The notes under the pieces were generated by a model. That model was not told where the DNA came from. It searched no databases and saw only the letters and a list, made by a program, of their open reading frames with translations. Positions 57,170 to 64,000 of a stretch of DNA of 64,000 bases are shown here, one piece after another; the first letter of the stretch is position 1, and each line of letters begins with the position of its first letter. The position numbers were made by a program, and so were the translations under genes. The stretch comes from Nannocystis punicea (lineage in GTDB: Bacteria > Myxococcota_A > Polyangia > Nannocystales > Nannocystaceae): positions 13,164,664 to 13,228,663 of the forward strand of contig NZ_CP114040.1 in NCBI RefSeq assembly GCF_026965555.1. The letters are read 5' to 3'.

Positions 57170-59560
57170 GTGGTGAGCACGGAACCGGACAACTGGCACA
57201 TCGACCAGGCGATGCGGGAGTACCAGGCTCGTAGCGCTGGCGAGCTCGACCTGTTCATCGGCTCTACCGAGGCCCCGGGCGGCGCGATTGAGTACTGCGG
57301 CACGGAGAGCGACCAGGCGAATTGGACCGCCGCGTACGTCCGCGCCGAGGACGAGGCGCTGCTCCCCCTTGCGGTCGGCTCCTTCGCACGAGTGATCGAG
57401 CAGGTCACGCGCATCGACCGGATGGACACGCCGATCTGGGATCAGCGCCTCATGCCGCCGCCCGTCGTTGTCCTCGACGGCGCCCGCCACCACTTCCGGC
57501 CGGCGCATGGCCGGCACCTGCTCGGCGTCGTAGAGACGAGGCGTCGAGCGGTGCTCCTGGCGACGGTCGGCGAGGCGCTGGCGGTCGTCCACGTGGCTGG
57601 GCAGAGGAGGACGGTCCTGTTCCGGGGGGGTCCGTTCAGCTTCCGCGAGCTCGACGTCGATGCTCTCCTGCAGACGCGCCGCGATGTCCGCACCGGCGCA
57701 GCGGCGCCGAAGCAGGCAACTCCCGCGATCCGTCCGCCGTCTTGGGTCCGAGTCCATCACGCTCGCATCGTCGGCAAGCTGCGCGTCGACGTCGGCGAGG
57801 GACCGACGATGGACGAGGTGCTGTGGTCCGGCTTCGAGGATCTTGCACGCCGCGCCATGTCGGTGACGCTGGGCGCGAAGAGGAAGCGGAAGGGCAAGAC
57901 GATGGTGAGCTCGGTCGTCCGGGCCATCCATGGCGCAGTCCGCGTGGGTTGCGGCAACTTCCAAGGCGTAGCCGGCGAACTCCTCGCACAGCTCCAGGCG
58001 CTCTGTCCCGACTTGGGGATCAGCGTCGAGGTGTTCGGCGACGTCTTGAGGTTGCTCCACGCCACCGGGACCTGCCTCTTGGAGCAGCCGAGCCCCCGAA
58101 CCTGGCGGCTCCGCCTGGTCGGGCTGACGGACCCGCGCTCGCCTCTGCATCGGCGCTTCTGCGAGGAGACGGTGGGGCTTTGCCGCCTGGATGAGGCGGC
58201 CCCCGCACGCATGCCGAAAGGATCGCTGGTTCCGTCGGCGCGATCGTCTCAGCCGTCAACGCAGGAGGATGACGCCGAGCGGGCGGCCAGACCACGAGTG
58301 GCTGACATGGAGCCGACAGACGAACCGGCGCAGAAGGCCGACCCGACGCGAGCGGGCGACCCGGCGCCAAAGGCCAACGCCGAGCTCGAGCTCGCGGTCG
58401 AGCCAGTGCATGAGGCGCTGCAGGCTGACCTGTCGCCGGCAGCCGAGCCGGTGCAGAAGCCGAGAGCCGACCTCGAGGTCAACGCAGGACCGGCTGCCGA
58501 GTTGCCACTGCCTGCTCCGGCGCAGGTCGCCTTCCACGCGCTGGCGGTGCCGGCGGAGTTCGACTTGCCGGAGATGTCGGCGCCGGCTGCCGCGGTCGTG
58601 GCGATGTTCCTCGGGATGAAGGAGAAGCTCAGGGTCGCAGCGATGGCCCGAGCGATCTTGCTGGTCGAGCGCGAGGAACTGCGGGCACAGCTTGCCGTCG
58701 CCGAGGCTCAGCGAGCTCGGCTCGCTGTCGAGATCGCGCCGGTGAAGACACCGCCGCCGAATCCGAACCCCGCGAGTGAGGTCCCGCAGCCGACGATGCA
58801 AGTACCGCGGCCGAGCCCAGCTCGCCGGAGGAGGCAGCCTCTGTGCGTGACGGAGAGGTTGATGCCGCCGGTCGAGTTGCGTGCGTCGACCCCCCGCGAC
58901 GAGGCGCAGGTCAGGTGGCTCACCACCCAGGAACTGCACCCGGAGTCGCCGCCGGTCCTGCGCGCCCCGTTCGAGGTCGTCGGCTGGCTCGCATGGCCGC
59001 GGTGGTTCCCCCTGACTCGCATGAGCCTTGGCGGGCTTCCGATCCCGATGGGTGCGGAGCGTGACGGTGACGGCCGCGGTCGGCACGACTGGTCCGCCTA
59101 CGACCTTGCTTTCTGCACGGCGTCGGCGACGCCGGTCGGCCCCTTGGCCCTCGGTTCCCTGGGCGCGCGGGGTCCTCCTGGCTCGTGGCGCTGTGTCCCC
59201 AGCCGTGCGACGACGTCGGGCTCGTCTCGTCGCCGGGCCGAAAGCGGCGCGGCGGGTCTGATCCGCCGTGCGGCTGGGCCGCAAGTCCGCAGCATGAGCG
59301 CGATTGGTCTGCGCGAGAACAAGCGCCTGCAGTACAAGGGCGTCATGCCTCAGATCGTCCTCGAAGACTACAACCTCGAAGCCGCCGAGCGGCGCCTCTG
59401 CGTCGACGCGCTCGACATCGCCGGCAACATCGTCGGCGCTGCCCAACTTCTCGGCATCACACGCCATGCGATGAAGCGCCGGATCGTCAAGCTCCGCGTC
59501 GATTGGCCGCGGCCGAGCGGGATGCACGCCGTCGCCCCGTCGACCTCGCCGACGGCATAG
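57170..59560 (+). CDS. Large hypothetical protein ending in a Fis-type helix-turn-helix
   Basis: 796 residues from GTG 57170. The N-terminal 340 residues look globular (opening VSTEPDNWHIDQAMREYQARSAG) without a recognised fold. Residues 360-640 are low-complexity Pro/Ala/Glu-rich with one helical segment. The last 60 residues, AERRLCVDALDIAGNIVGAAQLLGITRHAMKRRI, match the Fis-type HTH found at the end of bacterial enhancer-binding proteins. No AAA+ sigma54-activator domain (GAFTGA loop) is present. The stretch around 59100-59290 is Arg/Ser-rich and may contain a frameshift. Probably a DNA-binding regulator of the element, but that is an inference. Confidence 0.7.
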   Translation: MVSTEPDNWHIDQAMREYQARSAGELDLFIGSTEAPGGAIEYCGTESDQANWTAAYVRAEDEALLPLAVGSFARVIEQVTRIDRMDTPIWDQRLMPPPVVVLDGARHHFRPAHGRHLLGVVETRRRAVLLATVGEALAVVHVAGQRRTVLFRGGPFSFRELDVDALLQTRRDVRTGAAAPKQATPAIRPPSWVRVHHARIVGKLRVDVGEGPTMDEVLWSGFEDLARRAMSVTLGAKRKRKGKTMVSSVVRAIHGAVRVGCGNFQGVAGELLAQLQALCPDLGISVEVFGDVLRLLHATGTCLLEQPSPRTWRLRLVGLTDPRSPLHRRFCEETVGLCRLDEAAPARMPKGSLVPSARSSQPSTQEDDAERAARPRVADMEPTDEPAQKADPTRAGDPAPKANAELELAVEPVHEALQADLSPAAEPVQKPRADLEVNAGPAAELPLPAPAQVAFHALAVPAEFDLPEMSAPAAAVVAMFLGMKEKLRVAAMARAILLVEREELRAQLAVAEAQRARLAVEIAPVKTPPPNPNPASEVPQPTMQVPRPSPARRRRQPLCVTERLMPPVELRASTPRDEAQVRWLTTQELHPESPPVLRAPFEVVGWLAWPRWFPLTRMSLGGLPIPMGAERDGDGRGRHDWSAYDLAFCTASATPVGPLALGSLGARGPPGSWRCVPSRATTSGSSRRRAESGAAGLIRRAAGPQVRSMSAIGLRENKRLQYKGVMPQIVLEDYNLEAAERRLCVDALDIAGNIVGAAQLLGITRHAMKRRIVKLRVDWPRPSGMHAVAPSTSPTA

Positions 59561-59687
59561 CGAATCGCTAGGGAGTCCGCAGCGATACGGAAGCCACGCT
59601 CGGCGAGTGCGGCACGCTGCGGGCGTCCCGACTGACGTCCTGCCGCCTCGAGCCCCGTGTGCTGGGAGCAGGAGGGCGGCGTTGTCG

Positions 59688-61541
59688 TCACCGCTTGTCC
59701 TTCGCGTCGGCGCGCCGCTGTTCCCGGAGCGCCTTGAGCCAGCATTTCCGGCACCACTTGCCTCTCTTGATGTTGTTTGGCGTGGCCCACCACTGGTGCT
59801 TTTCCTGACACTCCCACAGCAGCCGCGTTTGGCTGTTGTGGTACTCGGAGGACAGGCAGCGCCCGAGATTTTTCTGCGCGATGTGCTGCATCTCCTCGAT
59901 CGTCAGCCGGGTGCTCGCACAGGTGGCGCACCAGAACCCGCTGGCGATGACCTGCACGCGCGCCGACCAGGTGTGGCGGTTCCTGCACCGCCAGCGGAGC
60001 TTGGCGTCGCGGTCGTCGCCGGGATCGTCGAGCAACTCTCCGCCGCGCTGCTCGGCCGCGCGGAGCGCCTCGCCCAGCAGGCCGCTTAACCACTCGCACC
60101 GCTTACACCACCGACCGAGCCGCACGTCGCGCGGCAGCGCCTCGAACACGTGCCCAGCGATGCAGCGCCACTTCAAGGGGCGCGTGGAGTGGACGTACCG
60201 CTTCGAGACGAGTGTACCGCCGGCCTGGGCCGCGAGCTCGCGGAGATCCGAGAGCGTGGGTCGACCGGCGCAGCGCGGACACCACGACCCGGTCCCACGA
60301 AAGCTCTCGAGCGATGTCTTCCACTCGTGGCCCTTCGCGCAGCGAAGGTGGACCTGCCCGTCGCTCGGGAATACAGGTGACAGGCACTCGCCTCCTTGCG
60401 CGCGAGCGAGGGTCTGGAGCCGCTCGAGCCGCTCGTCGAGGCGCCTGGCGCATTGTGGACACCACTTGCCGCGAAAGACTCGATAGGCGGTGATCTGGAA
60501 GGCGTGTCCCGCGCTGCACCGCATCTCGAGCGCCTCGTGCGCACGAAGGAAACTTGTCGCAAGACAGCGCCCCCCGCGCTCTGCCGCGATTGCATGCAAC
60601 GCGGCGAGGCGGCCAGCCATGTCCCCGCGTGGGGGTCGTGAGACAGCGCTGCCGGGGAACGTCTCGCCGCTCCTGCGGCCGCGCACGCGGCAGGTCGGAC
60701 ACCAGGCGCCGCCCATGACCCGAGTGGGTGATCCCGCAAACCGATGGCCTCGCGCGCACTCGAACTCGAGCGCGCACGTGGCCCCCTCGTAGGCCGAGGC
60801 GAGGCAGCGCCCGTCGTAAGCGCGTGCGACCCGCCGCAGAAACTCGAGGCGGGCCGCCCACGCTCCTGCCGGCGGCGGTTGCCAGCTCATCACGGCTTCT
60901 CGAACGTCGCGCCTGGATTCGCAATCCACACACCAGCGCCCGGCGCGTGCAGCGGCTTGCGTCATCTTCCATTCATGGCCCGCCTTGCAGCGAAACGACG
61001 CAAAGCCGTGTCCGTGATACTCGACGGACAGGAGGCTCCCACCATGCGCCGCGGCAATCTCCCGCATCTGCTCCTCCTTGGCCGGGCCACGGCGCGTGCA
61101 GACCTTGCACCACTGGCCTCGGAGGATCGATCTCATACGAACATCCCAGCGATGGCCCTCGGCGCACTCGAGACAAATCCGCTCGTCGATATCCGTGCAT
61201 GTCCGGCTCAGGCACCGGCCCCCTCGCTGCCTGGCGACCGCCCGGACGGCGCCGAGCCACGCCGCCGGGGTCCTCGTCTCTGGCCATGGCACGGTGGTGT
61301 GCGGGACGAACTGCCTCTGCCCTCCTGAGTTTCGACACGTCGGACACCATGAGCCCGCGAAGATCTGCCGCGGACTCATCGACCAGCGGTGTCTTCTCTC
61401 GCACTGAAACTCGAGGCGCTCGGTGGTGTTTCGATAGGCACGCGCCAGGCACTTGCCTCCGCGGATCCGGGCCATCTCTTGCAAATAGGCCAGACGGGCT
61501 GAATGATCGTAAGCGGGCGGAATGACGACCGTCGTGCTCAC
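59688..61541 (-). CDS. Nine-fold zinc-ribbon repeat protein
   Basis: 617 residues made of nine units of about 60-70 residues. Each has the pattern RGGxCLSxxY, then LxxxCxxGHxW, then about 12 residues and GxWCxxC. The Cys, His, Cys and Cys of every unit can bind one zinc, giving up to nine zinc sites. The unit resembles the DUF4379 / treble-clef zinc ribbon that often sits beside Vsr-like or homing nucleases, but no nuclease domain is seen. I chose GTG 61541; the frame opens a few codons earlier with TTG. Units 3, 7 and 8 have the CLS cysteine replaced, which is not a zinc ligand. Function unknown; nucleic-acid binding is a reasonable guess. Confidence 0.8.
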   Translation of the reverse strand: MSTTVVIPPAYDHSARLAYLQEMARIRGGKCLARAYRNTTERLEFQCERRHRWSMSPRQIFAGSWCPTCRNSGGQRQFVPHTTVPWPETRTPAAWLGAVRAVARQRGGRCLSRTCTDIDERICLECAEGHRWDVRMRSILRGQWCKVCTRRGPAKEEQMREIAAAHGGSLLSVEYHGHGFASFRCKAGHEWKMTQAAARAGRWCVDCESRRDVREAVMSWQPPPAGAWAARLEFLRRVARAYDGRCLASAYEGATCALEFECARGHRFAGSPTRVMGGAWCPTCRVRGRRSGETFPGSAVSRPPRGDMAGRLAALHAIAAERGGRCLATSFLRAHEALEMRCSAGHAFQITAYRVFRGKWCPQCARRLDERLERLQTLARAQGGECLSPVFPSDGQVHLRCAKGHEWKTSLESFRGTGSWCPRCAGRPTLSDLRELAAQAGGTLVSKRYVHSTRPLKWRCIAGHVFEALPRDVRLGRWCKRCEWLSGLLGEALRAAEQRGGELLDDPGDDRDAKLRWRCRNRHTWSARVQVIASGFWCATCASTRLTIEEMQHIAQKNLGRCLSSEYHNSQTRLLWECQEKHQWWATPNNIKRGKWCRKCWLKALREQRRADAKDKR

Positions 61542-62001
61542 GCCTCTCCGGATAGCACACAAGCTCGGCGGCCGTCACGCCTCACCTGGTCCCGTCGAAT
61601 GGCCGGATGCGGATTGCTCACGACGCCGAGGCGAAGCGGAACTTCGATCGCTCCAGCACCTGCGAGCAGCGACGGCGGGTGAACATGCCAGGGCGCGGCG
61701 GCGCCGATGACACCGGCGCCTGATCGTCGCTCGCGGCCCGAGTTTTCCGGCTTGTAGGGATGATCTCCGCGGGCCGCGCAACACGGGCCTCGCCCGTTCA
61801 CTCGGCGAGTTCGGAACCGCTCAGTCGTTGCTGGTCCCTGGCCTCAATGTCCCTTGGGGTGGTCAGCGCGCGCAGCCGCGCGCACGACGAACGCGTGCAA
61901 TGGGGTCCTGGGATCCTGTTTTCGATAGGCGTTGAAATGATGGGGGTCTGGCTTACAAAAATATCAACCCCGATATGCGATGTCGCGGGCGTGACAGGCG
62001 C
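61542..62001. other. Gene-free interval, AT-richer toward the right
   Basis: No supported gene. From about 61915 to 61985 the sequence is AT-rich for this genome (GGCTTACAAAAATATCAACC). TTGAAA at 61932-61937 with TACAAA 16 bp later is a second promoter-like pair. This could be the right edge of the integrative element. Confidence 0.45.
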
Positions 62002-62030
62002 TTCACAGGGCTGGTATCGTTTGGTATGGT
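62002..62030 (+). promoter_or_regulatory. Promoter of the membrane Ser/Thr kinase gene
   Basis: TTCACA (62002-62007), a 17-bp spacer and TATGGT (62025-62030), 21 bp before the ATG at 62052, with GAGG between as a ribosome site. Confidence 0.55.
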
Positions 62031-62051
62031 CTCGTCGGCTGCGAGGCGCCG

Positions 62052-63887
62052 ATGGACACGCACCTACACAGAGATCGCGGCGAGGACGAACTCGCCGCAG
62101 ACGAGCCCACGGTCGCCGACGAAGAGGCCGACGACGGCGACGCGTCGTGGGAACTCGACGACGATCCGGACGAGCCAGGGCTCGTCCGAGAGGAGTCACC
62201 GCCGCCGTGTATGCTGCCGGGGAAGTTCGAGGTGCGCGATCTGATCGGCGAAGGTGGGATGGGCCGCGTCCACCGCGGTTACAGCCTCACGCTCGGCCTC
62301 GACGTGGCGATCAAGCTCATCGATCCGGCCCTGAAGCTCCGCGAGGACAGCCGCGAGCGGCTCCGGCGTGAGGCGGTCGCGCTCGCGGCCATCAACCACC
62401 CGAACATGGTTCGGGTCTATGCTTGCGACGAGACGGCCGAGAAGCAGCTCTTTATTGTCATGGAGCTGCTGGACGGCGAGTCGCTGCGGAAGATCCGGGA
62501 CCGCCGCCTGCGGCTCTCCGCCGCGGAGGTTGTCGAGATCGGCCTGCAGGTCTGCGCGGGCGTCGGGGCAGCGCACGGCCTCGGCATCGTGCATCGGGAC
62601 CTCACACCCTCGAATATCATGCTGCTCCGGGATCCGCAGATCCGGGTGAAGACAATCGACCTCGGGGTCTGTCGCCTACTCGACACCTTCTATAGCCGTC
62701 ATCCGCAGCGGTTTGAGGCTCCTCCGGGCTCGCGACTACAGACGCCGCTCGGGGTGCAGTACGGCAACCCCGAGTACCTGGCGCCCGAGCTCCTGCTGCG
62801 AGACCCGCCGACGCGGCCGAGCTTTCAGACGGACGTCTACGCGCTGGGGGTCATCCTGTACGAACTGCTCGCCGGCCGACACCCGTTCAAGCCCGGCGAC
62901 CGCTCGGAGCCCCGGCCGATCCGCTCGCTCATGCCCGGGTTCGCCGATGACGAGCTCGAGCGAGTGCTTCGCAACGCGCTCCGGCCTGACCCGAAGGACA
63001 GGATCCAGAGCATGGCCGAGTTCGCCGAGGAGCTCGCCATCGCGCGCGGCTTCCTTACCAAGCCGGGCGAGTCATCAGTACTCGCAGACGCGATCCTCCC
63101 GGCGCTCGACGTACCACTCCGGGGGGCGCCGTCCGTTGCGCCGGGTTCACCTGTTTCCGACAAGGACCGCAAGGCGAGCGAGCAGCCCACGAAGGCCGTG
63201 TTGGTGGCAGCGGCGATCGGTGTTCCTGTCCCAATGGACGGGCTCGCACCGCCGGCCATGACCGCGGGCACGACCGCAGCAGCGACGACCACGGGGGTGC
63301 TCTCGAAGGCGCTGATCAGCACGGCGATGATGATGTGCGTCGCGGTCGGTGTTGTCGGGGCAACCGTGACCGACGTGCTACGCGCTGGCCCGGAGGAGGC
63401 CGGGGCGAAGGAGCAGGCGGACGCCGAGGCGGACGCCCGGTTCGAGCGCCTCGAGCGGAAGGTCGAGGTGCTTGAACAGCAGATCGCCGCGGCAGCCGCT
63501 TCGCCGCCGCATTCCGGGGGCCTGAGCCTCAGCGCCACGCCTTCGCCCGAACCCGCGCCAGGCGCCACACCCGTGTCGACGGCGGCTCCGGGCCCTGCGC
63601 AGAATTCGGTGGGACGTGTCTCCTCACCGCGCCAGCGTGCGATCGTCCGCGACCTGGGCACGGTGGCGTCCGACGTGGGCGTGTGCTTCAGGCGGCACGG
63701 TGGGAACCTCGAGCACCAGCTCCCGGTGCGCGTGGTGATCAGCGCGATGGGGCTCGCGGAGCGCGTGACCCTGCCGAAGGGGAGCACCGGCGCGCTGATC
63801 GACTGCGTGACGCGGGTGCTCCGCTCGCGCCAGTACCCGACCGGACCCGAGGCCGAGTCCGTGCGCCATGTCTTCAAATTCACGTAG
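62052..63887 (+). CDS. Membrane Ser/Thr protein kinase with AgmX/TonB-like C-terminal domain
   Basis: 611 residues. An acidic leader of about 50 residues precedes a PknB-type kinase: GEGGMGRVHRG, VAIKLI (ATP lysine), HRDLTPSNIML (catalytic Asp), TIDLGV where DFG is DLG, and APELLL. A membrane segment near 415-440 (ALISTAMMMCVAVGVVGATV) is followed by a coiled coil, a Pro/Ala linker, and a C-terminal CFRRHGGNLEHQLPVRVVIS...VLRSRQYPTGP domain of the AgmX/TonB-like kind common in myxobacteria. It probably signals from outside the membrane to cytoplasmic targets. The next gene starts 8 bp later. Confidence 0.9.
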   Translation: MDTHLHRDRGEDELAADEPTVADEEADDGDASWELDDDPDEPGLVREESPPPCMLPGKFEVRDLIGEGGMGRVHRGYSLTLGLDVAIKLIDPALKLREDSRERLRREAVALAAINHPNMVRVYACDETAEKQLFIVMELLDGESLRKIRDRRLRLSAAEVVEIGLQVCAGVGAAHGLGIVHRDLTPSNIMLLRDPQIRVKTIDLGVCRLLDTFYSRHPQRFEAPPGSRLQTPLGVQYGNPEYLAPELLLRDPPTRPSFQTDVYALGVILYELLAGRHPFKPGDRSEPRPIRSLMPGFADDELERVLRNALRPDPKDRIQSMAEFAEELAIARGFLTKPGESSVLADAILPALDVPLRGAPSVAPGSPVSDKDRKASEQPTKAVLVAAAIGVPVPMDGLAPPAMTAGTTAAATTTGVLSKALISTAMMMCVAVGVVGATVTDVLRAGPEEAGAKEQADAEADARFERLERKVEVLEQQIAAAAASPPHSGGLSLSATPSPEPAPGATPVSTAAPGPAQNSVGRVSSPRQRAIVRDLGTVASDVGVCFRRHGGNLEHQLPVRVVISAMGLAERVTLPKGSTGALIDCVTRVLRSRQYPTGPEAESVRHVFKFT

Positions 63888-63895
63888 GAGTCGCC

Positions 63896-64000
63896 ATGCG
63901 TGCCGCTCGAAGTTCCCTTGCCCTTGTCCTCGCGCTCGTCCTCGTCGCCCCGCCGGCGCGCGCCGAGGAGCCGATGACATGGACCCCCGAGGCCCTGGAG
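63896..64000 (+). CDS. Exported protein, 5' part (runs off the window)
   Basis: ATG 63896 with TAGGAG just upstream opens MRAARSSLALVLALVLVAPP with a cleavage site after ARA, so the product is exported. Only 35 codons are inside the window. It follows the kinase by 8 bp and is probably in its operon. Family cannot be told. Confidence 0.75.
   Translation, partial: MRAARSSLALVLALVLVAPPARAEEPMTWTPEALE

Larger units (their letters stand above)
53908..61541. mobile_element. Putative integrative element
   Basis: Contains, from the left, a tyrosine recombinase, an overlapping excisionase-like HTH gene, a repeat-containing cytoplasmic protein, a large Fis-HTH-ended protein and a nine-fold zinc-ribbon protein. 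None resembles core metabolism. The integrase sits at one edge, beside a hairpin that overlaps its stop codon, as many site-specific elements do. The window-wide palindrome is nearly absent from it, with one imperfect copy at 55251-55267. I could not find a matching direct repeat for the right end, so the right boundary is a guess and no attachment sites are confirmed. Confidence 0.45.

Noticed and set aside
53880..62050. Direct repeats as attachment sites for the element
   Set aside because: By eye I found no matching core between the int-proximal hairpin and the AT-rich stretch at 61.9 kb. A proper search is needed before calling att sites.

Overview
The window is very GC-rich DNA with strong third-position GC bias. 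It looks like a myxobacterium, most likely of the Nannocystis/Nannocystaceae type. That placement is an inference from gene content: Thr-rich secreted lipoproteins, a 15-copy Cys-rich (DUF4215-like) repeat protein with a DUF1554-like end, a 1700-residue Ser/Thr kinase-ATPase-histidine kinase fusion, a TonB/AgmX-like kinase tail and many stand-alone lipoproteins. No rRNA, tRNA or CRISPR was seen.

Layout. 0-2.4 kb: glycan genes, the 3' part of a UDP-GlcNAc 2-epimerase gene and a WecA/MraY-type transferase. 2.4-9.2 kb: a possible 30-residue peptide, a lipoprotein, gap, a divergent RelE/ParE-type toxin-antitoxin pair, a GlcD-type oxidase and erpA. 9.5-15.6 kb: lipoproteins, a LigD-type polymerase, dusA and an MDR oxidoreductase. 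15.7-20.9 kb: a TetR regulator divergent from an RND efflux pair, with a double operator between them. 21-31.2 kb: lipoprotein genes and a decayed duplicate, an SRPBCC protein, an EamA exporter, a WGR/beta-propeller protein, a SiaC-like protein, a metallopeptidase-like lipoprotein and a two-gene ABC importer. 31.5-38.7 kb: a host-attachment-like protein, a palindrome-rich repeat array and the giant kinase. 38.77-40.79 kb: a group II intron with its reverse transcriptase. 40.8-50.9 kb: assorted enzymes and a nucleic-acid repair pair, an RNA ligase plus an HD-Pnk end-healing enzyme. 51.5-53.9 kb: the Cys-rich lipoprotein. 53.9-61.5 kb: a putative integrative element (integrase, excisionase-like protein, two proteins of unknown function and a nine-fold zinc-ribbon protein). 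62-64 kb: a membrane Ser/Thr kinase and the start of an exported protein.

The most striking feature is not a gene. It is a short palindrome, TGTCC-N4-GGACA, often extended to CATGTCC-N4-GGACATG. I count about 25 exact copies, all between 7.1 and 49.1 kb, plus many variants with compensating changes in both arms. My rough composition-based expectation is well under one copy. The motif lies between genes, against stop codons, inside conserved coding sequence (dusA, the giant kinase, HD-Pnk), and in a roughly 125-bp degenerate tandem array at 32.2-33.4 kb. It is absent from the group II intron and almost absent from the integrative element. It behaves like a highly iterated palindrome maintained partly by substitution, and is the best candidate here for something undescribed.

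Several genes have a -10-like hexamer only 6-14 bases before the start codon, which suggests that very short-leader transcripts are common.
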